From positions 32,441-96,440 of the forward strand of contig JBGUOI010000202.1 in NCBI GenBank assembly GCA_045118075.1: a DNA stretch of 64,000 nucleotides, read 5' to 3'. Source of the DNA: Merdiplasma sp045118075. GTDB taxonomy: Bacteria > Bacillota > Clostridia > Lachnospirales > Lachnospiraceae. Within the stretch, counting starts at the first letter, position 1. Every line of letters starts with the position of its first letter. Below the pieces are notes generated by a model that made no database searches, was not told the DNA's origin, and worked only from the letters and a program-made list of their open reading frames with translations. Shown here piece after piece: positions 1 through 8,286 of this stretch. The translations under genes and the position numbers were made by a program.

Positions 1-713
1 ACAATGCCTTCTCTGGTCAGATCGATCCGGCCGGTTCCCTCGAAGGTGTCGTAGGTAAAGACCCACTTGGTGTCCAGGAAATTGCGAAGTGTTTCGATAT
101 CTTCCACATCGTTCACGATCGCCCTGAACTTATCCTCCACGCGGACCACCGGCGGATAGGCCACATTCAGCGTTTCCGCCTTCACGGTATTCGGATCCGC
201 TTCGCGAAGGGCTTCAAACCAGCAGGAAGCATCGACGACACCGGTCTGCGCCAGCCCCTGCGATTTCTGGAATTCTTTCACCGCGCCTTCCGTGCCGGGG
301 CCGAAAGCTCCGTCCACTCCGCCTTCGAGATACTTCAGGTCATTTAATGCCTGCTGCAGCGTACTGACACGATCTCCGGAAGAACCGGACCTCAGATCCT
401 CCCATTCAGTCAAAGACGGGAGGGCGTCAAGGTCGAGAGCCGGGATCGACGCCGCTATCTCTTCAAGAGGTACGTATCCTGTCTTCCCGCGTCCGTAGGA
501 GATCGCAAGATAATTCTCGTTCACAACGCCGAGCGCATCCAGCGAGTCCAGCGACGGATGAAGGGACACCGCGTCCTCATCAAGGTCTTTTAATACCGTC
601 AGAGAACATTTTTCTTTGCCTGAAAACACCACTTCCTGTGCCAAAACGGCGCCTGACATGCAGCCAGACAGGACCGCGCCTGCCAGAAACAGGCCCAACA
701 TTCTTTTTCTCAT
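1..713 (-). CDS. Secreted peptidoglycan-binding-domain lipoprotein (partial, C-terminus missing)
   Basis: The reading frame opens at 713 and is still open at the left edge, so the C-terminus is missing. The N-terminus (MRKRMLGLFLAGAVLSGC) is a signal peptide with a usable lipobox, L-S-G-C; cleavage after AVLA is an alternative. Residues ~90-150 match a PG_binding_1 fold (a GDRV..LQ..L..L.YL...VDG.FG..T..AVK.FQ pattern), which binds peptidoglycan at the cell surface. An unassigned region follows. The start lies 2 bases after the stop of the giant repeat gene, so the two are probably translationally coupled and may act together at the wall. The domain call is solid; the overall role is unknown. 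Confidence 0.8.
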   Translation of the reverse strand, partial: MRKRMLGLFLAGAVLSGCMSGAVLAQEVVFSGKEKCSLTVLKDLDEDAVSLHPSLDSLDALGVVNENYLAISYGRGKTGYVPLEEIAASIPALDLDALPSLTEWEDLRSGSSGDRVSTLQQALNDLKYLEGGVDGAFGPGTEGAVKEFQKSQGLAQTGVVDASCWFEALREADPNTVKAETLNVAYPPVVRVEDKFRAIVNDVEDIETLRNFLDTKWVFTYDTFEGTGRIDLTREGI

Positions 714-715
714 GA

Positions 716-3700
716 CTACTTCTCCTCTACCTTGACTACGTTGCCGTACACATCCTTATATTCTTTGGTTACTTTTCCGTCTTCCGAATAATGATAATCG
801 ACCCGGACATATTTTTTGGATCCGACCGGAGCCGGTACCCCGCCGGCATTATAATATGCCGTCCCGATATGTTTGCCGGCATCGTTGTAAGTCGTTTCGT
901 ACCTCGAATAGCCGGATTTCGTCTGCACTTCGTTTCCGTATGCGTCATAATAGGTGATCAGCACGGTGTTTTTGTCCGGATATTCTGTCGTCGTCTGGGC
1001 GTATCCCGATTTGCACGCCGTAAGGTTTCCTTCAGCATCCAGGAATTTCCTTCGGATCTCTTTTCCTTCATCGTTATATTCCATGGCGATTCCGGCATAT
1101 CCCGCATCCACCGTGATCGGGTCATCGTAGAAGCCGTAGTACCTTTCGAGCACGACATTGTCATCGCTGTCGTATTCGCGTTTGACCACGTGGTACCATT
1201 TATCGACGGGCATCACCTGGAAACCTTCCTTAGTATAATAGGCTTCATAGGTCTTGTTGCCCCGTTCGTCATATTCATTGACCACTACCGCGTAGCCGTC
1301 TTCGTTGTCCACCCGCTGGTCATTGAGATCAACAAAGGTGCTTCTGACCGGTTTTCTCTGCTCGTTGTATTCCTTGATGGTCGCCGCATAAGGCTTATCC
1401 TTGCGGTTGATCTGGTTTCCCTGCGTGTCATACCACTTTTCAAAGATCACATTGCCGGCTTCATCAAACTCACTGGTGGTCATGGCATAACCGGCTTCGA
1501 GCATGACCGGTTCACCGTCGGTCCCCAGATATTCCGTTTTTACGACCTTTCCGTCATCGGAAGACTCGCGGCGGATGGAGCTGTATCCCTTCGGAAGGAC
1601 CGCCGCCTGACCGTCCGCATCGAAATAGGAAACCATCACGACCTGCCCTTCGTCGTTGTAGATACGCTGCACAGTAGCATACCCGCCGATATTCATGGGT
1701 TTGCCGGCCGCATCCATGTATGTCTCCCGGGTGACCTTTTCGTCTTCATTGTATTCCTTCTCTGTCCAGGCACATCCCTTCGACTCAAGAATAAGCAGTC
1801 CGCCTGCATTGAATTTCTTCTTGGACGTCTCGTTGCCGGCCGCATCAAAGGTACGCAGCGTCGTTGCCGCGCCGTTCACTTCCACGGGAAGCCTCCGGTC
1901 ATCGTAATAGCGGGTAGCGATCTCATTGCCGGCCGCATCATAGTCATGGTAGGCAAGGGCATACCCTTTGGCTTTATTCACCGCCAGTGCGTCGTACATG
2001 TTCAGGTAAGCTTCCATGACCCGCTTCCCGTTGCTGTAGGCAGCCTTGTAACCGCTGTAGCCTCCCATGTCACGGCGTTCATTCATCCGGTTGAAGTATT
2101 CAGCCTTGATCAAATGATCTTCATCATCATATACGTAAGTGGCCCTCGCATATCCCCGCTCATACGGATAAACAGGATAACCATTTGCGTTATAATAGGC
2201 TTCCTCCGTTTTATTGCCGTTTGCATCATACAGACGAACCACGATCGCGTAGCCTGAAGCGGTCATGCAGTATTCTTCATCCGTCCCCACATAAGCTTCC
2301 CGGATAATGTTTCCGCCCTTATCATAGGTCCGGTTGACTCCGGCATAACCTTTCCGGGTCAGCATCAGTTCCCCGTTTTTATTGTAATAGCGCTCGGTCA
2401 CTTTGTTGCCGAGGTTATCGTAGGTAAAGCCGATCTGGTAGTAGCCGTCTCCCATGGGCGTCGGTTCGCCCAAAGCGTTGAAGTAACTCTCCTTTGCCAG
2501 ATTGCCGTCATGGTCGTATTCACGCTTCACATTGGCATAGCCTCTGGCTGAGATAAGTTCTTCATGCTCGTCAAAGAAAGAGACACTCACGACATTGCCG
2601 GCTTTATCCACTTCGCGCACGACATGGGCGTAACCCTTCTTTGTGTTGACGACTGGCTTGTCCTCATCATCCAGGTACTTCTCATCGAGCTTTGTGTTCT
2701 TATCGAGATAGACCGCGTCATACCCGCTGATTCCGGTTGAAAGAGTGATCCTCCGTCCGTCCGGCCCGAAGTACCGCTCGGAGCTGACCAGTCCCTGGTC
2801 GTCATAGGTGTATTTAACTGCGGCATAACCGGCTGACTTTGACATCACGCTGCTGCCGTCCGTACCCAGATATCTTTCTTCGGTCTTCTGGCGCAGAACG
2901 TTATATTCACGTTCGACCACGGCATAACCGTTCTTTACGGCGACAGGCTCATCGTTCTCATCATAATAGGAAACGCGGATCACATCTCCCATGCCGTCAA
3001 CATCGCGTACCACGCTGGCATAGCCAAGGTCTGCATTCATGACCGGTCTGCCGCTGCGGTCGAGCCACATTTCTTCGAGCTTCGTACCGTTATTATGGTA
3101 GACGCAGCGGTAACCGCTCACGCCGCTGGGCAGGACGATCGGTCTGCCGTCCATCCAGAAATACCGCTCACCGCTTACGCGGCCTTTCTTATCGTACTCA
3201 TACTTGACCTTGGCATAACCCAGGCCGGCAACCACCATGCCCTGTCCTTCCTCATCAAGATAGCTCTCGGAGGTTTTCTGGTGGCGGCTGTTGTATTTCA
3301 TGTTGACTACCGAGTAGCCTTCGTTCACCATCACCGGCTGGTAATTCTCATCGAAGTAGGAGACGCGGATAACATTGCCCAGTCCGTCGACCTGGCGGAC
3401 GATGTGGGCATATCCCGCTTCCCTGTTCATCACCGGCTGGTCATCTTCGTCCAGCCACATCTCGTCAAGTTTGATCTTCTCGTTCAGGTTGAGGCACTTG
3501 TAACCGCTCACTCCGTTCTCAAGGACGATCCTTCCGCCGCCCGTGCTGAAATAGCGCTCGCAGCAGACCATTCCCTGAACATCATATTCGTATGTGATCG
3601 ATGCGTAACCGCCGGAACGCAGAAGTACCGGCATGCCGTAGCCATCGAAATAACTTTCACGGGTCTTGCGTCCTGCTGCATCGTACTCTCTTGTCAGCAT

Positions 3701-6700
3701 CGCGTAACCTTCACGCTGAGCCTCCAGCCTGTCATTCTCATCGTAGAACGTGACCTTCACGATATTTCCGTGCTGGTCGGTCTCACGTTCGACCCTGGCA
3801 TAGCCTTTTTCAATATTGAACGCAGGATTTCCGTCCTCGTCCAGCCACTGTTCTTTCAGCCGGTTCTTCTCATCCAGATTTACGATATCGCATCCGGCCA
3901 CACCGGAGGCAAGCGTAATGGGCCTTCCGTTCGTTCCGAAATAGCGCTCGCTTGAGACAAGGCCCTGCCTGTCATACGTATATTCCACGCTGGCATAGCC
4001 GGCACCGGGCTTGAGGATCGCCTGGCCGGTACGGCCGAAGTAGCTCTCCTTTGTCATCTGCTGCACGTCATTGAACTCACGTTCCACGGAAGCAAAGCCT
4101 TCCTTGACCGTGATCGGATGATCCTGCTGGTCAAAGAATGAGATGCGCGTGATGTTCCCCTCCGCATCCGCCTCACGCTTTACATGAGCGTAGCCGACGT
4201 CCTTGTTGATCACGGGCTGATCCTTCACGCCTATGAACTGCTGTTCAAGCTTGACCGATTTGTTCAGGTTGACACAGGTAAAGCCGCTGATATCGTTGCC
4301 CAGCGCGATCCGCCTGCCGTCATCGCCGTAATAGCGTTCCGCACTGACCAGTCCCATCTCGTCATATTCGTAGGAGATCGCCGCATACCCTTTGGACGGC
4401 AGCTTGATCAGTTCATTGTCCTCGTCGTAATAGCTTTCTTTGATCTTTTTGCCGTTTTCGTCATATTCCCTGGCGACAGCGGCATATCCGTCACTCAGGC
4501 GGATGGGATCGTCAAACTCGTCAAAGTAGGCCACGTGGTAGACCAGTCCCGATTCATCCGCATCGCGGATGATATGAGCACAGCCTTTCTTGAGGTTGAT
4601 GATCGGCTCGTCATTTTCGTCGATCCACATTTCCTCGAGCTTGACGTTGTCGTTAAGGTAGTTCACGCGGTATCCGCTTGAACCGTCAGAGAGTGTGATC
4701 CGCTTTCCGTTAATGCCGAAATAGCGCTCGCAGCACACATATCCGCGCTCATCATATTCGAAAGTTACGGCCGCATAGCCTCCTGACGGCAGAAGAATTG
4801 CCTTGCCGTTTTCGCCGAAGTAGCTTTCGCGTACTACCTGCCTCTCATCATTGTATTTCCGAACGATGGTCGCATAACCTTCGTCAATGGTGACAGGCTT
4901 ATCCGATGCATCGTAATAGGACTCTCTTAAGATATTTCCGTTTTCGTCGAGCTCCCTCTGGACCCTGGCATATCCCAGCTTCAGGTTCATGGCCGGCGTC
5001 TCGTCAACATCGAGCCACAGTTCTTCGAGTTTAGTGGTCTTGTTGTGGTTGACGGCTTTGTAGCCGCTCACACCGTTGCTTAAGCGCGTGCGGCTGCCGT
5101 CCGGGCCGAAATAGCGCTCTGCGCTGACCAGACCCTGGTCATCATACTCGTAAGTAACGGCAGCGTAGCCGGCACTGGGCAGGATCGTCAGGTTTCCGTC
5201 CACGTCGAAGTAGCTCTCCATGATGACTTTTCCGTTTTCATTATAGTCTCTGGAGACAAACGCATAACCCTGCTCGACCTCGATCGGGTCAAGGTTCTCG
5301 TCGTAGTAAGCCACATAATAGATCAGGCCGTCCTCATCAACATCGCGGACCACATAAGCGAAACCGGTCCTTGAGTTCATCACGGGCTGGTCGTTCTCGT
5401 CCACGAACATCTCTTCGAGCTTGATCTTCTCATTCAGGTTGATGGTGCTGTAACCGCTGATCCCGTTCGAGAGCGTGATCCGGTTTCCGTCTTTTCCGTA
5501 GTAACGCTCGAAGTTCACCAGCCCCATCGAGTCGTATTCATAAGTGATGGATGAGTAGCCGGCTCCCGGCAGGATGGAGGGATCTCCGAACTTGTCGAAA
5601 TAGCTCTCCCTTGTGACCTGTCCCCACTCATCGTATTCCCACGCGATCGAAGCATATCCGTCCGTGGAGACTGCCGGATTTCCGTCCGTCCCCAGATAAG
5701 TCTCACGGGTCTCGTTGCCGTCATCGTCATACTCAAATACGATACCGGCATAACCGGCACCGGGAAGGATCCTCGGTTCCCCGTTCTGGTTAAAATAGCT
5801 TTCCTTCACGATGCGGCGTTCGTCATCATATTCACGCCTGACCGTGGCATAGCCGCCTACCTGGATGATCTCTCCGTTCTCTCCGTAGTAGGTCTCGGCT
5901 GTAATGTTTCCGTCATCGTCGTACTCATAGCCGATGCCCGCATAGCCGGATCCGGGCAGACGGACAGGATTGCCGTCTCCGCCAAGATAGCTTTCTTTGA
6001 TCTTCCGGCTCTCGTCGTCATACTCCCTGAGTACCACGGCGTAGCCTTTTTTCTGAACGGCCAGGTCCCCGTTCTCATCGTAGAATGACACGCTTGTGAT
6101 ATTGCCTTTATCATCCTTTTCACGCTTAACGCGCGCAAAACCTGCTTCCTCATTGAACACGGGCTCATCGTTGACCCCGATCCATATCTGTTCGAGTTTT
6201 AATGACTTGTTCAGGTTAACGGCGGTGTATCCGCTCGTGCCGTTCTCAACAAGGGTCCTTTCCCCGTCCTCTCCGTAATAACGTTCGGCACTGACAAGTC
6301 CGTCCTCGTCATATTCATATTCAACAGTCGCATAACCGGTCGAAGGAATCGCGACAAGGTTTCCTTCCTCATCGAGATATCTTTCCAGCGTCTTATGCTG
6401 ATGATCGTCGTATTCCCGCTCCACCGCGGCGTAACCCGACTTCTGGGTGAGCGGCTTATCGTTTTCATCGTAGAATGAAACCCGGACGATATTCCCGGAT
6501 CCATCCTTTTCCCTCACAACATGCGCAAAGCCGGCATCTTCATTCAAGGCCGGCTCATCATTTTCGTCAAGCCAAAGCAGCTCAAGCTTTGTATCCTCGG
6601 ACAGGTTGACCGCGTCATACCCGCTGACCCCGTTTTCGAGCGCCATGCGCTCCCCGTCCGGACCAAAATAACGCTCTTTACAGACTAGTCCCTGGTCGTC

Positions 6701-7012
6701 GTACTCGAAAGTGACACCGGCATAACCGAAGCCGGGAAGGATGACGCTCTGGCCGTCCGTGTCATAGAACCACCGTGAGAGCACAAAGCCCTCCGCATTT
6801 GTCTCCGTTCGTTCGAGCCATTCGGATTCTCCGTCTCCGACTATTTCTCCGTCAGAATCGACGTAGTGTTCCTCTACCGATGTAAGATCTTCTGCCGGAA
6901 CCTCGGTGCTTAACGTCTCAGGCTCCACACTTTCCTGTGCGGCAGCCTGGGCTGTCATCATCAGCAGGAAGCCCAGAGTCACCAGGCTTTTCCGGATCAT
7001 CTTCTTTCTCAT
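716..7012 (-). CDS. Giant secreted YD-like tandem-repeat protein (2098 aa)
   Basis: A signal peptide (~residues 1-25, ending AQAAA) is followed almost entirely by degenerate units of ~32 residues, consensus GYA.V..EYD..G.....SYF..DG.P. About 60 or more copies can be counted. Ten copies of a variant unit starting SGY..VNLN.. sit at a regular 390-bp spacing, giving a 130-residue super-repeat of four units; the C-terminal third is plain units. No catalytic domain, sortase motif, coiled coil or transmembrane helix was seen after the signal peptide. The units recall YD/Rhs-type beta repeats, but neither an Rhs core nor a toxin tip is present. It sits between a one-super-repeat paralogue and a peptidoglycan-binding lipoprotein. 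Possible roles are adhesion, a surface layer or wall scaffolding; none is shown by the sequence. Confidence 0.85.
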   Translation of the reverse strand: MRKKMIRKSLVTLGFLLMMTAQAAAQESVEPETLSTEVPAEDLTSVEEHYVDSDGEIVGDGESEWLERTETNAEGFVLSRWFYDTDGQSVILPGFGYAGVTFEYDDQGLVCKERYFGPDGERMALENGVSGYDAVNLSEDTKLELLWLDENDEPALNEDAGFAHVVREKDGSGNIVRVSFYDENDKPLTQKSGYAAVEREYDDHQHKTLERYLDEEGNLVAIPSTGYATVEYEYDEDGLVSAERYYGEDGERTLVENGTSGYTAVNLNKSLKLEQIWIGVNDEPVFNEEAGFARVKREKDDKGNITSVSFYDENGDLAVQKKGYAVVLREYDDESRKIKESYLGGDGNPVRLPGSGYAGIGYEYDDDGNITAETYYGENGEIIQVGGYATVRREYDDERRIVKESYFNQNGEPRILPGAGYAGIVFEYDDDGNETRETYLGTDGNPAVSTDGYASIAWEYDEWGQVTRESYFDKFGDPSILPGAGYSSITYEYDSMGLVNFERYYGKDGNRITLSNGISGYSTINLNEKIKLEEMFVDENDQPVMNSRTGFAYVVRDVDEDGLIYYVAYYDENLDPIEVEQGYAFVSRDYNENGKVIMESYFDVDGNLTILPSAGYAAVTYEYDDQGLVSAERYFGPDGSRTRLSNGVSGYKAVNHNKTTKLEELWLDVDETPAMNLKLGYARVQRELDENGNILRESYYDASDKPVTIDEGYATIVRKYNDERQVVRESYFGENGKAILLPSGGYAAVTFEYDERGYVCCERYFGINGKRITLSDGSSGYRVNYLNDNVKLEEMWIDENDEPIINLKKGCAHIIRDADESGLVYHVAYFDEFDDPIRLSDGYAAVAREYDENGKKIKESYYDEDNELIKLPSKGYAAISYEYDEMGLVSAERYYGDDGRRIALGNDISGFTCVNLNKSVKLEQQFIGVKDQPVINKDVGYAHVKREADAEGNITRISFFDQQDHPITVKEGFASVEREFNDVQQMTKESYFGRTGQAILKPGAGYASVEYTYDRQGLVSSERYFGTNGRPITLASGVAGCDIVNLDEKNRLKEQWLDEDGNPAFNIEKGYARVERETDQHGNIVKVTFYDENDRLEAQREGYAMLTREYDAAGRKTRESYFDGYGMPVLLRSGGYASITYEYDVQGMVCCERYFSTGGGRIVLENGVSGYKCLNLNEKIKLDEMWLDEDDQPVMNREAGYAHIVRQVDGLGNVIRVSYFDENYQPVMVNEGYSVVNMKYNSRHQKTSESYLDEEGQGMVVAGLGYAKVKYEYDKKGRVSGERYFWMDGRPIVLPSGVSGYRCVYHNNGTKLEEMWLDRSGRPVMNADLGYASVVRDVDGMGDVIRVSYYDENDEPVAVKNGYAVVEREYNVLRQKTEERYLGTDGSSVMSKSAGYAAVKYTYDDQGLVSSERYFGPDGRRITLSTGISGYDAVYLDKNTKLDEKYLDDEDKPVVNTKKGYAHVVREVDKAGNVVSVSFFDEHEELISARGYANVKREYDHDGNLAKESYFNALGEPTPMGDGYYQIGFTYDNLGNKVTERYYNKNGELMLTRKGYAGVNRTYDKGGNIIREAYVGTDEEYCMTASGYAIVVRLYDANGNKTEEAYYNANGYPVYPYERGYARATYVYDDEDHLIKAEYFNRMNERRDMGGYSGYKAAYSNGKRVMEAYLNMYDALAVNKAKGYALAYHDYDAAGNEIATRYYDDRRLPVEVNGAATTLRTFDAAGNETSKKKFNAGGLLILESKGCAWTEKEYNEDEKVTRETYMDAAGKPMNIGGYATVQRIYNDEGQVVMVSYFDADGQAAVLPKGYSSIRRESSDDGKVVKTEYLGTDGEPVMLEAGYAMTTSEFDEAGNVIFEKWYDTQGNQINRKDKPYAATIKEYNEQRKPVRSTFVDLNDQRVDNEDGYAVVVNEYDERGNKTYEAYYTKEGFQVMPVDKWYHVVKREYDSDDNVVLERYYGFYDDPITVDAGYAGIAMEYNDEGKEIRRKFLDAEGNLTACKSGYAQTTTEYPDKNTVLITYYDAYGNEVQTKSGYSRYETTYNDAGKHIGTAYYNAGGVPAPVGSKKYVRVDYHYSEDGKVTKEYKDVYGNVVKVEEK
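2600..6720 (-). repeat. 390-bp coding super-repeat inside the giant gene
   Basis: The codons for the SGY..VNLN-type unit recur near 2715, 3100, 3490, 3880, 4270, 4660, 5050, 5440, 6222 and 6609. Successive spacings are ~390 bp, with one 780-bp step where one copy is missing. The copies have diverged in sequence but stay in frame and keep their length, as expected for old tandem duplication under selection on the protein. The outer limits given are approximate. Confidence 0.8.
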
Positions 7013-7025
7013 CGCCGTTCTCCTA

Positions 7026-7068
7026 AAAACAAGTCTGGCCGGAGCCCGTCAAAGACGGGCCTTCCGGC
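7026..7068 (-). terminator. Hairpin with T-run between the two repeat-protein genes
   Basis: The arms 7038-7050 and 7054-7068 pair with one bulge (GCCGGA/TTCCGGC and GCCCGTC/GACGGGC, loop AAA). On the minus strand a TTTTT run follows seven bases later at 7026-7030. It lies after the small paralogue gene and just before the giant gene's ribosome site. It may be a partial terminator that lowers expression of the giant gene relative to the first gene. Confidence 0.5.
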
Positions 7069-7122
7069 TGATGGGTCCCTTTCGGGAAATATCTGTTTCT
7101 GTAATATTACCTGATCGGATGA

Positions 7123-7854
7123 TCACTCTGTGATCTCGCTTCCGTCCGGAGCGTAATTGGTGGTCACCTTGCTGCCGTCCTCGTTATACACGGTGACGAA
7201 ACCGGCAAGATCTTTGCCGGGAAGCGCAATGGGCTCTTCGTCAGCGCCGAAGTAAGCTTCCTGAGTCTTGCGGCCTTCCTCATCGTAAGCTCTTGCGACT
7301 ATGGCATAGCCGGAGGGAGTCACGACAAGATTGTCATCAGCGTCGAAGAAGCTGACCAGGACAACATTGCCTTTTTCATCCGTGCCGCGTGTTACGTGAG
7401 CATAACCAGCCTCAGTGTTCATGACCGGCTCGTCATTCTCATCCAGCCATACCAGATCCAGCGGGAATCTTCCGCCGGAAGACTTAAATCCGCTCACACC
7501 GTTCTCAAGCGTGATACGATTGCCGTCAGCGCCGAAATAACGCTCGGCTGTGACATCGCCGTTCTCGTTATATTCATACATGACACAGGCATATCCTTTA
7601 GCCGGCAGTACGGCAAGTTTTTCGTCCATATCGCTGTAGCTGACTGCTACGACCTGTCCGTCTTCACTTAAAGCGGTGGTTTCGATAAAAGCAGCACCTG
7701 CTTCGTCGGTGACTTCTCCGGCCTCATCCAGATAAACGACCTGCTGATCTTCCGCCTCAGCGGGCATCTCGGTCTCTGCCGCGAATGCTGCTGCGCTCAT
7801 CATCAGGATCATGCTGCCTGCGAGCAGTCCGTTCCAGAACATTTTTCTCTTCAT
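7123..7854 (-). CDS. Small secreted YD-like repeat protein (243 aa)
   Basis: The start at 7854 has an AGGAGG site eight bases upstream and gives a classical signal peptide (MKRKMFWNGLLAGSM... ending AAAFAAE); an in-frame start further upstream would lack one. After an acidic linker, the mature protein holds essentially one copy of the 130-residue super-repeat of the giant protein next door: GYACVMYEYNENG, then SGF..., then GYAHVTRGTDEKG, then GYAIVARAYDEEG. It is first in the three-gene cluster. It looks like the ancestral or truncated single-unit form of the giant protein. Its function is unknown. Confidence 0.8.
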   Translation of the reverse strand: MKRKMFWNGLLAGSMILMMSAAAFAAETEMPAEAEDQQVVYLDEAGEVTDEAGAAFIETTALSEDGQVVAVSYSDMDEKLAVLPAKGYACVMYEYNENGDVTAERYFGADGNRITLENGVSGFKSSGGRFPLDLVWLDENDEPVMNTEAGYAHVTRGTDEKGNVVLVSFFDADDNLVVTPSGYAIVARAYDEEGRKTQEAYFGADEEPIALPGKDLAGFVTVYNEDGSKVTTNYAPDGSEITE

Positions 7855-7919
7855 TGCTGTCCTCCTACTTTGAAAAAATTTTATTAAGGTTATCGGATTT
7901 ATAATCCTCCCAAAATAAT

Positions 7920-7928
7920 ATAATAACA
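7920..7928 (-). promoter_or_regulatory. Putative extended -10 promoter for the repeat-protein cluster
   Basis: On the minus strand, TGTTATTAT (a TG extension plus TATTAT) lies ~65 bp upstream of the 7854 start in an AT-rich stretch. No good -35 is visible. The rest of the 7855-8286 gap holds only this AT-rich stretch, the terminator at 8186-8218 and no convincing gene. Confidence 0.35.
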
Positions 7929-8185
7929 TACTTTGGGGGCTATTGCGTATAAGTTTGCGAAAAAAACTCAATTTAGCCGAGGCTTTTCCTAAATCGTTTT
8001 CATGCGTCAAATCCTACACCTGCAATATAGATAAGTTATAACACGGAATTCCTGATCATGTCTATATTTTTAGGGATTTACACGAATTCTTCACACTTCT
8101 TTTTCCGCCACTTTTTATCCCTGCGTTTTTGCGTTTTCTCCCCGGACTCACCGATTTTCACGAAACGTTTTCGCTCAAGGCGCAG

Positions 8186-8218
8186 AAAAACTCCGGCAGG
8201 AGGCACGCCGGAGCTTTT
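8186..8218. terminator. Bidirectional intrinsic terminator
   Basis: The perfect 7-bp arms CTCCGGC (8191-8197) and GCCGGAG (8207-8213) enclose a 9-base loop. A-runs lie on the left and T-runs on the right, so a U-tract follows the stem on either strand. It ends transcription of the glycoside operon (minus strand, last codon at 8287). Confidence 0.75.
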
Positions 8219-8286
8219 CTGAAGGAATTTAGCTATGAAAAAGCTGTTATTTATGTTGTGTCTTTTTTATCTTTTTACTTTCCGCT

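Noticed and set aside
791..2257. 488-residue plus-strand open frame opposite the giant repeat gene
   Set aside because: It is an antisense shadow of the repeat array: no ribosome site, no recognisable domain, and its length follows from the biased repeat codons on the other strand.
2600..6720. Possible CRISPR-like or satellite repeat because of the regular 390-bp period
   Set aside because: The period is protein-coding, in frame and diverged; there are no short identical repeats with unique spacers.
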